Shown here: in pieces, positions 7,328 through 14,878 of the stretch
How the letters are laid out: every line of letters starts with the position of its first letter
Position numbering within the stretch: the stretch's first letter is position 1
Assembly: GCA_002373085.1 (NCBI GenBank)
Contig: DFJP01000088.1
Location: 1-14,937, forward strand
Direction of reading: 5' to 3'
DNA length: 14,937 bases
Origin: Caryophanales bacterium UBA3668
Lineage (GTDB): Bacteria; Bacillota_I; Bacilli_A; RFN20; CAG-826
Translations under genes and position numbers: made by a program
The notes under the pieces: model-generated
Databases searched by the model: none
Told to the model about the DNA's origin: nothing
What the model saw: the letters and a program-made list of their open reading frames with translations, nothing else

Positions 7328-8035
7328 TTATCTTAAAAATAAAATAGAGAATGCAATTAAAAATTGAGCGATATAATAGGCGACTGAATAAGTTGCCATA
7401 TACCATTTCGGTCTTTGACCTTCTTTGAAATAGGCTCCAGTAAGCATGCAATCGCTAACAACAAAGTTAAATGCCCCAACAAAGAACATGATTAATGTTG
7501 TCTCATTAAATGAATTTAATATTCCCATCACTAAAGAGGTAGAGAACATTGAAGTTAAACAAATGAGATAGAATACTCCAAATGGGAACATCTTTCCAAA
7601 ATGAATGCCTAGACGTCCTTTTACACATAAATAAATAGTAGACATCACTAGCGATATCATAAATGGAAGGAACGCAAATAGAATATTTCCTCTTTGATAG
7701 AAATGGACAAATAGACCAATAACATATGATATATGTCCAAAAGCGAAAGCGAACATTCCAGAAAGGATCCAGAACTTCTTGGTTTTAGTAGTAATATACT
7801 TAAAGCCTAGCAAGACATCTCCTAACATGCCAAAGATCAAGCCGATAAGTATGATTACTCCAAACTGCTTATCTCCTTCGGTAAGACAAACAGTTGTTAT
7901 TCCTAAGGCGATGAAAAAAAGTGAAGCCACTGTCTTCAATATGATTGTAACTAACGAGTAATGTCTCACCTTAGAAATAATAAAAATAGTAGACATTACT
8001 GCTCCTAGAGAAAGGAGAATTATGGAAGGAATCAT
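7328..8035 (-). CDS. YhhN/TMEM86-family membrane protein (lysoplasmalogenase-like)
   Basis: 235 residues, largely hydrophobic with about eight membrane helices. Conserved YhhN/TMEM86 positions are visible: Lys34 in ILKTVAS, Asp73 in GMLGDVLLG, His101 in FAFGHISYV, and Asp195 in GAFNFVVSDCML. The last helix is YYIAQFLIAFSI. Characterised members hydrolyse the vinyl-ether bond of lysoplasmalogens in the membrane; whether this bacterium makes plasmalogens cannot be seen here. There is no SD before the ATG, but a TATAAT lies 13 bases upstream, so the transcript may be nearly leaderless. The gene heads a probable three-gene unit with the phosphoesterase and 8-TM genes. The family assignment is firm; the enzymatic role is by homology only. 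Confidence 0.82.
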   Translation of the reverse strand: MIPSIILLSLGAVMSTIFIISKVRHYSLVTIILKTVASLFFIALGITTVCLTEGDKQFGVIILIGLIFGMLGDVLLGFKYITTKTKKFWILSGMFAFAFGHISYVIGLFVHFYQRGNILFAFLPFMISLVMSTIYLCVKGRLGIHFGKMFPFGVFYLICLTSMFSTSLVMGILNSFNETTLIMFFVGAFNFVVSDCMLTGAYFKEGQRPKWYMATYSVAYYIAQFLIAFSILFLR

Positions 8036-8048
8036 AAAATCTATCTTA

Positions 8049-8054
8049 ATTATA
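8049..8054 (-). promoter_or_regulatory. Possible -10 box of the YhhN-phosphoesterase-8TM unit
   Basis: TATAAT on the minus strand ending 13 bases before the ATG at 8035. It predicts transcription starting only a few bases before the start codon, which fits the lack of an SD. The -35 region is poor (no TTGACA-like hexamer at 16-18 bases), so this is tentative. Confidence 0.4.
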
Positions 8055-8098
8055 CAATTAAAAAGACTGGATTGGTGAGATTTTTTTGTTTTAACTAT

Positions 8099-8995
8099 TT
8101 AAAATGCCTTCTCATCCAAAGAAGGAATGTTTTTATGTTCATTAGTAAATGTGACAGTCATCTCTCCATGGAGATCAGAGACTGCAAATCCACGATAACT
8201 ATCATATACTTCATCGATTTTTAATGACTTAAGATTAAGTGATGAATCTATTACAAAATATAATTTAACTTGCTTAAATACTGGATAATCTCCTAAACCA
8301 CCAGTCTTTTTCATCCACTTAACATAGTTAGAGACACTTATTGTGGTATCCATCTCTAAAGAGATGTGATAGTCTCCTTCCGAAATAGTTACAGCTTCAC
8401 TACTAATAGAGTTTTCATTAATTACATATAGAGTTGGGTTGTCTAATGTTCGGCCCCAGTTTTCATAGAAATCTTTTAAAGAAAAGTCAGTCTTATTGGA
8501 TTCAGAATAAGTTCCACCTGTCATATCTTTATAAGTTCCATTATAGTAAGTGATTTTAGGTCCTTCTTGATAATATCTATTAGAGGCTTTAACAACTGGA
8601 GAAGAAGATATATCTTCTAAGAAATATCTATCTCCTTCTTTAATAACCATAGAGGCAACATCTTGAGTAAGTGTTCCTAAAAAAGGAACATTAGGAATAG
8701 TAACCTTACCGCTTGTAGAAGCGTAATAATTATCAATTACTCTTAATTTATATAAAGAGATATCAATCTTTTGTAATGTTGAAAAGGAAGCATAATCATC
8801 TATAGAAGTTGATAAATATGTTTCATATGTATTTCTTTGGCGAATGACTTCACTGTCTTCGTCAATATTCTCATATGTCTTAGTTGGTCGAGAAAGAATA
8901 TTCACCAACATAAAAGTGCCTACTCCCACTACCGCTAAACCGATAATAGAGACAATAGACACTATAACAATTTTCTTAACTGACCACTTTTTCAT
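8099..8995 (-). CDS. Membrane-anchored exported protein, function unknown
   Basis: 298 residues. A basic N-terminus (MKKWSVKK) is followed by one uncleaved-looking transmembrane segment at about 9-33, then an outside domain rich in beta-strand patterns and Tyr. The alternating hydrophobic strands in 75-180 and 195-285, with a central YNGTYKDMTGGTY loop, look like a two-part beta fold of the lipoprotein-carrier (LolA-like) sort, but that is a guess from pattern alone. No catalytic motif is seen. The ATG is 3 bases after the TAG of the 701-residue lipoprotein gene and has no convincing SD, so it is probably translated by coupling. It is the last gene of the 177-701-298 residue set. No terminator is evident in the 63 bases downstream. 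Confidence 0.82.
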   Translation of the reverse strand: MKKWSVKKIVIVSIVSIIGLAVVGVGTFMLVNILSRPTKTYENIDEDSEVIRQRNTYETYLSTSIDDYASFSTLQKIDISLYKLRVIDNYYASTSGKVTIPNVPFLGTLTQDVASMVIKEGDRYFLEDISSSPVVKASNRYYQEGPKITYYNGTYKDMTGGTYSESNKTDFSLKDFYENWGRTLDNPTLYVINENSISSEAVTISEGDYHISLEMDTTISVSNYVKWMKKTGGLGDYPVFKQVKLYFVIDSSLNLKSLKIDEVYDSYRGFAVSDLHGEMTVTFTNEHKNIPSLDEKAF

Positions 8996-8998
8996 AAG

Positions 8999-11104
8999 CT
9001 ATGCGATATGAATTTTAACACAAGGACGGATGCTATGACCAGTCCCACTAATCGCATACTCACTTAAGTGACCACCTGAATTAACGTTCCAAGAAGCATA
9101 TGAGAAGCTACTTGATGGAGAACGAGTCCAATATGATCCATTATATTTATAATTACTATCTTTAGTGTTTACCCAACTTCCTCTACTTCTTGCGTAATCG
9201 CTAGTTAAACAAGTTCTTATCGAAACATTATTTATCTCTTGATAAGAAGGAAGATATACCTTATCAGTGGTTTCAGAACATGCATAAATATTGTCTTCTT
9301 TATCAGTGGTAGCACCACTATTAGAGACTAAAGAGTCAGTAACATAAGAATTATTAAAATAAAATGCTTCTTGATAGAAATAATCGTTTAAATAAGTTCG
9401 AATATCACTTTCTTTGTAGTTATTAGGATATATAGTAGAGCCATTTATTGTTCTTTCGTCAAAATTTTTATAGTAGACACAAGTGTCTAATAAGACATTT
9501 GAGATTAAAGTGTAATCATTATTGTTGATAGAAAGAACACTCCACTTAATCGTTTCACATTTAAACCAATATTCATTTCCGTTTATAACACTTGTGTTAT
9601 CGATGAATGTATATGATTCACTATTATAAGTAGAGGCAACACTTTTAAGATAATAATCTCCGTTATAATAAACCCAGTTATAACTATTAATTGGAGATAA
9701 TGTTTCTAATTCACTAATTAAAGATTCATCTTTAACGTGGCTTTGAGGATAAAAACCATATTCAATAGTTTGTCCATCTATAGACACGACTGGATTTATA
9801 CCAGGAATTTGTTCACTTTTACTTCTAGAGATAAACACTGCTTTATATGTAATATCTTCTTCTACTGGAGTAATAGATGGGTTCCAGCCATTAAATATAT
9901 AATCATATTCTTCACTAGATTCTTTTTTTGGAGTTTCTCCGTTATATTTAGGGATTGTTCCACCCGGAACATTATTATCAACTTCCAAAACAGTGTCGTT
10001 ATAGTTAACCCAAGTAACTGTATAGGTTTTACCTATTTCTAAATAAGTCGCTTTATAATCTATATCTTTATAGACTTTTCCGACTTCAGGAGTCCAACCG
10101 TTAAAAGTAAATCCTTCTTTATGTGGCTCTTCTCCGTCATAAGTAGGAACACTACCTTCTTTAACATTTAAATCAGTTTCTAAGACTGTTCCATCTTCAT
10201 CTAACCATCTAACTGTATAAGTCCTTTCTTCTCCAAAATAGAACTCGATTGAAGTTAAATAAAATACTTTCTTATTAGATGTAGCAATCTTTAAAGATGA
10301 TGTAGATTCAAATTCAACATCCATTGTTGTAAATGATTTATTTTCAACTACTTCTTTAGAAGCAACCGCCATTGAAGAACAAGTAACAGTTTCTAATTTT
10401 GTTTCATCTTCGCTATTACCAACTTGGAGTTTACAAGCAACATCACTCACCATTCCAGTAACACTGATTTTATTAACTGGTCTAGATAGATTAAGTGTTA
10501 GATCACCATTCGCGCTTGTAGTGCCAAATTTAATCATATCTCCACTAACCCAAGCGCTATCATCTTTGCCACCATATCCACCACCATAAATCGTATGGAA
10601 AGAAGAAATAGAAGTAATAACATCATCTTTATCTTCTTCAATAACAAATGTATCTTTGATTAAGCTAGCTTCTGTATCTTTAAAAGCGTATGAGGTTTTT
10701 CTAGTTCCCATATCATAAGAGATGTTATATTTCGCGGATACATCTTCTACTACTGGAGCAGTTACTATAACAGTTATAGGAGCATAGACGTCACTTTTAG
10801 AAACACTAGTAACTCTAATATCTCCTCTACCTTCTATATCACTAGTGATAATAGATGTTCCAGATATAGAAAAATATTCATTTGTTTCACATGACCACAC
10901 TACTTCTTTGTTTGTAGTGTCACTTGGATTAAACGATAAAGAAACTAGTTCATTTAAGTCGTAAGTTGTATTTGTGGATAATGATAATTCACTGACAGAA
11001 GGAGTAATACTAGCCGGATAGACATTCGTATCAGTAGGAGTGTTATCACATCCACCTAATAAAAGAGCAATAACTGGGATAAATAATAATGACTTTCTTT
11101 TCAT
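8999..11104 (-). CDS. Multidomain surface lipoprotein with Listeria-Bacteroides repeats and DUF6273
   Basis: 701 residues. Lipoprotein signal with lipobox LLGGC (Cys19). Domains in order: an Ig-like (BIG_2-type) region at about 30-115 (VVWSCETN, GRGDIRVTSVS); a beta-sandwich module at about 126-290 resembling those in the 877-residue neighbour; two Listeria-Bacteroides (InlB B-type/Flg_new) repeats at 294-354 and 360-424, each with a YTV-W-D/N-TVLE start, a GFTFNGW or YIFNGW core and a YKATY/YKAVF end. The C-terminal DUF6273 domain (about 445-700) has IEYGFYPQS, IKWSVL, SDIRTYLND, VYLPSYQEI, YWTRSP and the terminal SIRPCVKI. The start has GAGG overlapping the end of the 177-residue gene. It ends in TAG, 3 bases before the 298-residue gene. 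The role is likely surface binding; no enzyme motif is seen. Confidence 0.9.
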   Translation of the reverse strand: MKRKSLLFIPVIALLLGGCDNTPTDTNVYPASITPSVSELSLSTNTTYDLNELVSLSFNPSDTTNKEVVWSCETNEYFSISGTSIITSDIEGRGDIRVTSVSKSDVYAPITVIVTAPVVEDVSAKYNISYDMGTRKTSYAFKDTEASLIKDTFVIEEDKDDVITSISSFHTIYGGGYGGKDDSAWVSGDMIKFGTTSANGDLTLNLSRPVNKISVTGMVSDVACKLQVGNSEDETKLETVTCSSMAVASKEVVENKSFTTMDVEFESTSSLKIATSNKKVFYLTSIEFYFGEERTYTVRWLDEDGTVLETDLNVKEGSVPTYDGEEPHKEGFTFNGWTPEVGKVYKDIDYKATYLEIGKTYTVTWVNYNDTVLEVDNNVPGGTIPKYNGETPKKESSEEYDYIFNGWNPSITPVEEDITYKAVFISRSKSEQIPGINPVVSIDGQTIEYGFYPQSHVKDESLISELETLSPINSYNWVYYNGDYYLKSVASTYNSESYTFIDNTSVINGNEYWFKCETIKWSVLSINNNDYTLISNVLLDTCVYYKNFDERTINGSTIYPNNYKESDIRTYLNDYFYQEAFYFNNSYVTDSLVSNSGATTDKEDNIYACSETTDKVYLPSYQEINNVSIRTCLTSDYARSRGSWVNTKDSNYKYNGSYWTRSPSSSFSYASWNVNSGGHLSEYAISGTGHSIRPCVKIHIA
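9833..10225 (-). repeat. Two tandem Listeria-Bacteroides (InlB B-like) protein repeats
   Basis: Two units of about 61 and 65 residues within the 701-residue lipoprotein share the pattern TYTV-x-W, two-to-four residues, D/N-x-TVLE, a Pro-x-Y-(D/N)-GE step, FNGW and a closing YKA-(T/V)-(Y/F). The second unit has a four-residue insertion (SSEEY region) before FNGW. These modules are common in long surface proteins of Gram-positive gut bacteria and adopt a ubiquitin-like fold. Confidence 0.85.
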
Positions 11105-11110
11105 GACTAT

Positions 11111-11644
11111 TTACCTCATGTTAACGATTAAGTCTTCCCATAAAACTTGTTCTCTCATATTTTTCGCAATGGTAGACACATTAGTGCCATTAACTCTTCC
11201 TAATTCCGCGACTTCTTTTGCAGATTTTACTTTATTAGGATCTACTCCCATTGCTTCATATATCCAAAGAAGAAGTTCAGGACATAATAAACCTGTATAT
11301 ATTCTTCTTTTCGCATCACCTGTTTTATCAATTTCTCCATATTCTAACCACGAAGTAAAGAAATGCCACTTCTGATTAGGAGAATGAAGCGTTTTATCAA
11401 CGACAATTCCACATTGTCTAGCGTAATCAATATAACCACCACTAGCTTGTTGATATCTTTCAATAAATTCATCACTAAGTGGATAGTGTTCTCTTTTATC
11501 TTCTAAATAGTCACAAAAATCTTGGATAGTATAACTTACTGCGTTTGCTTCATAAGTAGTTTTACTATCAATTACTCGATAAACACAAAAAGCACTACAT
11601 AGAGTAAGACCAATAGTAGTTATATATTTAAGACCTTTATTCAT
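11111..11644 (-). CDS. Small exported or membrane-anchored protein, function unknown
   Basis: 177 residues. The N-terminal hydrophobic stretch at about 7-24 follows MNKGLK and is either a signal anchor or a signal peptide with possible cleavage after EANA (residue 35). The rest is mostly helical and soluble, with an aromatic patch (KWHFFTSWLEYG, about 92-103) and a C-terminal segment YTGLLCPELLLWIYEAMGVD (116-135) followed by a basic helix ending in REQVLWEDLI. I do not recognise the family. An upstream in-frame TAA rules out a longer start; the nearest SD-like GAGGG is 14 bases away, rather far. It is the first gene of a three-gene set: its last codons (ATG AGG TAA) contain the SD of the 701-residue lipoprotein, only 6 bases before that start. 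Confidence 0.8.
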   Translation of the reverse strand: MNKGLKYITTIGLTLCSAFCVYRVIDSKTTYEANAVSYTIQDFCDYLEDKREHYPLSDEFIERYQQASGGYIDYARQCGIVVDKTLHSPNQKWHFFTSWLEYGEIDKTGDAKRRIYTGLLCPELLLWIYEAMGVDPNKVKSAKEVAELGRVNGTNVSTIAKNMREQVLWEDLIVNMR

Positions 11645-11676
11645 AAATGGAGATTGTTCCCTCTCTTATATGTTCT

Positions 11677-11682
11677 ATTATA
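11677..11682 (-). promoter_or_regulatory. Possible -10 box for the 177-701-298 residue gene set
   Basis: Minus-strand TATAAT, 32 bases before the ATG at 11644 and just past the terminator of the upstream 877-residue gene. No good -35 is present; the expected position falls in the terminator stem. This is the only -10-like hexamer I see in the gap. Confidence 0.4.
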
Positions 11683-11699
11683 GACCATATAAAGGAAGA

Positions 11700-11731
11700 A
11701 CCCAGAGGGTTTGGTCATTTTCCTTCTGGGT
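11700..11731 (-). terminator. Probable terminator after the 877-residue surface protein gene
   Basis: A 10-bp stem with one G-U pair (plus-strand ACCCAGAGGG / CCTTCTGGGT) and a 12-base loop lies 34 bases past the stop. On the minus strand it is followed by a broken T tract (TTCTTCCTTTATAT), so it is plausible but weaker than the other terminators. Confidence 0.65.
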
Positions 11732-11764
11732 CTCCTTATTTTGTGTATTTAATAATCCTTAAGA

Positions 11765-14398
11765 TTATTGTTGTTCTTTACGTCTTCTGTAGAAGAAGAA
11801 TCCGCCAGCACAAATAGCTGCTAAGGCTGACATAACAACGATGACGGTAATCATTTCGTTATCAGTGCTATTTCCGAAGCCAAAGAATGAACTATTGCTG
11901 TGTAATGGAGAAACAGGTGCTTCATTAACGTTTGTTCTGCTTGCAAAGTTATTGAATCCATATTTCTTACAAATCATATTGTATCTACCAGCAGCATTTT
12001 CAAGAACGTTTTCACTATCGTTATCATAGTTAGCGTTAGCGCTAGTGAATCTTGCTCTTTCGGCTGTCGTAAGTGCTTGCCATCTTTCGGCTCCGCCTAA
12101 ATCGTTCCAAATAGATGTTAATGCGCTAGTATTGTCAGCATGGCCATCCCATGATTCACAAACAGTATCAGTTGCATCTAATAATTGTTGAGCAAATTGT
12201 TCAGCAGTATATGTATTATCAGATTCAACGATATCATAAACACGAACTTGGAATGCAGTGAAGAAAGAAGTAAATCCTTTGATTGTGACTTCTTTATTAA
12301 CCATACCTTGGAGATAAGCAGCAATTGTTTTTTGAGTATTATCTTTTAAGGTAATTTGAACATTGTCTGCATCTTTAAGGTATAAGGCTAAATCTGTTGT
12401 TCCATCATTGACAATAATGTCATAGTTTGTCTTATTGTTCGATGTTTTTGCTTCAATCGAAGTAAGTGTACCTGTGACAAATGTTCTTCTATTTGCAACA
12501 TCGGCTGTTGCTGAAGTTGTTTCAGTTCCATCAAGAGTGTAGTTGATTGGTTTGCTTAATTTAGCAACTTCTGATGCAGGAATATTATCAGTATCAATTT
12601 GTGGATCACCAACTTCAATTAAGCCTTTATATTCTCTCATTGAGCCTGTAACATGTAGAACAGTTTCGTCAACGACCCAACCATTTTGCTTGGTTGCTGT
12701 ATAAAGTATCATTCCGAAACGACCATCCATAACAATAACACCATCAGAGAACACGCCAGCATAATAACCATAGAATTCAACTGAAGTATTGGCACTTAAT
12801 CCGTATAAAGATTCAATTGTGTCAATTTTTGTAACAGATACAGTGAATGTTGCTGATGTGTAAGTATAAGTATCATCATCCTCATGTGAGGCTGTGATTG
12901 TTGCTGTTCCTTTTCCAGCTGCATGAATTTTACCTTCTACGATTGTTGCAACTTTTGTATCAGAAGAAGTAAATGTACATCCATCAACAACAGTGCTTGT
13001 TCCTTGAACTTTAACAACTGGTATCACATCGGCATCACCGTAGCTCATTGCTAAATTTTCACTAGCAAGTACGCGTGTTTGTAAATTGACCGCGTCACCA
13101 TATTTAACGACGACAGATGTAAATCCACAAGTACCACCAATTGTTGCCACAACAGAACTTGATTTGGAAGCTGGAACAACGTTTACAACAGTATTATCAT
13201 CTGCATCTACAGACGCAGAAGCGTTTGTCCAAGTACTGTTAATCAAAGCTGTAGCGTAAGAAGTACCAGTAGTTACAAATGTAATTTTATTTATTGCATA
13301 TCCAGTTTTTGGCGCAATAGTTAAAGATTGACCTGTATAAAAACGAGTTGAAGTACGTGTAGGTGGGCAGTAATTGTTCGTTCCTTGACTTGAGGATCCT
13401 TTTGCACCACTCATAGATGCTTTTGGGGAATCCCATTCTGAAGAATCGGCGCCCATAGAAACGTATGTAGCCTTGGAAAGATCCCATGTAATAGTTTTTG
13501 CTGTTTCATCATCAACATAATTAGTTACACGTTCATTTACTTGAATATCGAAATAAGCTTGTGCTGGTTTATAGACATCATCACCAGCATAGTTAACTGT
13601 AATTCTTGCATTTCCAGGTTTGACGCCTGTAATGACACCTTGATTAGATACTGTAGCAACAGTTGAGTCACTTGATGAATAAGTATAAGGTAATGTTCCA
13701 GCATCTTCACCGTCAGCGGTAGCAGAAACTGTTAATGGTAATGTATCACCTTCATAAATAGAATTCACATTTCCTTCAGAAGTAACAGTTAAAGCAACAT
13801 CATATCTTTCATCTGTATTTCCACCAGTTCCTTTTTCCCAATTGAAAGATACAGACTTGATATAAATTGAGTTAACAGTGTTTGTAATTGTTAAGACAAC
13901 TGATTCATTTTCGCCAATTGTATGATCTGACACAGTCATATCAATACTGCAGTCAACAAATTCTGTAGACCATGCTCCATGCCAGGAATCACTGTTAAAA
14001 TCAGCACTGGCAAAACCGGCAATTGTAGTTGTACCAGCAACAACAGATAAGGCGCCATTGCCAGCACTAGAGTTTGACTTAGCATTAATTGTTATACCAG
14101 TGATAACTTTTCCTGCATAGCCAGTAAGTGTCAAAGTGAAATTCTTTGCGCCTTTCTTTCCAGCTAACTGAATAGCACCACTAAGTAAAGTACCGTTTGT
14201 ACTAAAAGTATGTGTTGATCCAGTTGGATTTCCAGATGCAGTTAATGAAGAAGCTGTTGAAACTGTATATGTAGCAATTCCACTGTCTGCAGCTTTTGCT
14301 GGCACCACATTCGCGTTGTTTCCAATCGCAACGCCTACTCCGATTGCCATTGCAAGACCTGCGCATGCAGTAGCAATCTTTGTAAAGATTTTGTTCAT
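11765..14398 (-). CDS. Large secreted, C-terminally anchored surface protein with Ig-like and OB-like domains
   Basis: 877 residues. Signal peptide at 1-37 with likely cleavage at AKA-AD. Then: a beta-sandwich module at 42-188; a BIG_2 Ig-like domain at 199-287 (SSDSTVATVSNQGVITGVKPG, then ITVNY); a second sandwich module at 300-434; a second BIG_2 at 441-523 (SSDTKVATIVEGKIHAAGKG, then ITAS); two probable OB-like beta-barrels at about 528-598 and 638-725; a helical domain at 729-822; a short Pro-Ser hinge; a transmembrane helix at 847-869; and the tail RRRKEQQ. This is the plan of a wall-anchored protein, but no LPXTG is present. Start: AAAGGA 10 bases upstream. No catalytic motif is visible; carbohydrate or surface binding is the likeliest role. 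The gene stands alone, followed by a terminator. Confidence 0.9.
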   Translation of the reverse strand: MNKIFTKIATACAGLAMAIGVGVAIGNNANVVPAKAADSGIATYTVSTASSLTASGNPTGSTHTFSTNGTLLSGAIQLAGKKGAKNFTLTLTGYAGKVITGITINAKSNSSAGNGALSVVAGTTTIAGFASADFNSDSWHGAWSTEFVDCSIDMTVSDHTIGENESVVLTITNTVNSIYIKSVSFNWEKGTGGNTDERYDVALTVTSEGNVNSIYEGDTLPLTVSATADGEDAGTLPYTYSSSDSTVATVSNQGVITGVKPGNARITVNYAGDDVYKPAQAYFDIQVNERVTNYVDDETAKTITWDLSKATYVSMGADSSEWDSPKASMSGAKGSSSQGTNNYCPPTRTSTRFYTGQSLTIAPKTGYAINKITFVTTGTSYATALINSTWTNASASVDADDNTVVNVVPASKSSSVVATIGGTCGFTSVVVKYGDAVNLQTRVLASENLAMSYGDADVIPVVKVQGTSTVVDGCTFTSSDTKVATIVEGKIHAAGKGTATITASHEDDDTYTYTSATFTVSVTKIDTIESLYGLSANTSVEFYGYYAGVFSDGVIVMDGRFGMILYTATKQNGWVVDETVLHVTGSMREYKGLIEVGDPQIDTDNIPASEVAKLSKPINYTLDGTETTSATADVANRRTFVTGTLTSIEAKTSNNKTNYDIIVNDGTTDLALYLKDADNVQITLKDNTQKTIAAYLQGMVNKEVTIKGFTSFFTAFQVRVYDIVESDNTYTAEQFAQQLLDATDTVCESWDGHADNTSALTSIWNDLGGAERWQALTTAERARFTSANANYDNDSENVLENAAGRYNMICKKYGFNNFASRTNVNEAPVSPLHSNSSFFGFGNSTDNEMITVIVVMSALAAICAGGFFFYRRRKEQQ

Positions 14399-14555
14399 AC
14401 TTTTTATGTCCTTTCTTTTTTATCCTCACCCCGAGTGCTTTTGTAAGAGAAGAAGAGCGTTGGGTGTAGGAAGTCATATGAACATTTGTGTTTTACATTT
14501 TTCCTTAAAAGCATCGACTATGCTAAAAAGTAATAGATGTAAATCACATACAATT

Positions 14556-14587
14556 GTCACTTCTATGTTTTCCTAACATATAGTGAC
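14556..14587. promoter_or_regulatory. Strong interrupted hairpin in the surface-protein leader
   Basis: GTCACT pairs with AGTGAC (6 bp) and, after a 2/1 internal loop, TATGTT pairs with AACATA (6 bp) around a TTCCT loop. No T tract follows on either strand, so it does not look like a terminator. It lies about 160 bases before the ATG of the 877-residue gene and could be an RNA element or a protein-binding dyad. Confidence 0.5.
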
Positions 14588-14780
14588 GACATTCTTATGA
14601 TAGAAAGGAATATAAGGCAAATGTGCACTTTTCGTCTTTATTCATTTCAGTCCTAGAATGTAAAAAAAGAGTCCGCAAGTATAGGCTCATTGACCAGATA
14701 AGCCTTCATTATGTTCTCTTTTCTCGGTCTTTATTTTATAAAGAAGAAATCAAATAAGCAAGTATCAATATTCATTATGT

Positions 14781-14805
14781 TTTTATGATACGTAGTATCA
14801 TTAAA
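14781..14805. promoter_or_regulatory. Dyad ATGATAC-GTA-GTATCAT, possible operator
   Basis: A perfect 7-bp inverted repeat with a 3-base centre, extended by TTT/AAA after one mismatch. The half-site AGTATCA recurs in direct orientation at 14761-14767, 33 bases from the copy at 14794-14800, about three helical turns away. There is no T tract after it. The arrangement suits a dimeric regulator binding in cooperation, but no regulator gene is present here. Confidence 0.4.
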
Positions 14806-14840
14806 TAATTATTTATTTTTTAGAGTTGTTTATAACAAAA

Positions 14841-14860
14841 ACCAAGGCCGAAACCTTGGT
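14841..14860 (-). terminator. Intrinsic terminator of the gene at the right edge
   Basis: A perfect 7-bp stem (ACCAAGG/CCTTGGT) with a 6-base loop; the outer AACAAAA and TTTTGTT can extend it past a two-base bulge. The minus strand continues TTTTTG after the stem, 18 bases past the TAA at 14879. The plus side is also T-rich, so it may work both ways. Confidence 0.85.
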
Positions 14861-14878
14861 CTATTTTGTTTCTTTATC

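Larger units (their letters stand above)
14399..14878. other. Intergenic region without a recognised gene, rich in dyads
   Basis: About 480 bases between the 877-residue surface protein and the next minus-strand gene. No open frame with an SD and protein-like content is seen on either strand beyond an 18-codon minus-strand ORF (14653-14709). It holds a terminator near 14850, a dyad with flanking direct repeats near 14781-14805, and a strong interrupted hairpin at 14556-14587. I could not place a convincing promoter for the surface protein, so its transcript start is unknown and its leader may be long. Confidence 0.7.

Noticed and set aside
11768..11911. LPXTG-type sortase signal at the end of the surface protein
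   Set aside because: The hinge-TM-basic tail layout is present but no LPXTG, NPQTN or similar pentapeptide precedes the helix.
14202..14477. A 91-codon minus-strand frame overlapping the start of the surface-protein gene
   Set aside because: The other frame has a clear signal peptide and SD; this one is Cys/Arg-rich noise from an alternative reading frame.
14510..14524. AGCAT/ATGCT hairpin followed by T-rich sequence as a terminator
   Set aside because: The stem is only 5 bp and AT-rich, and it lies upstream of the surface-protein gene where a terminator has no obvious gene to end.
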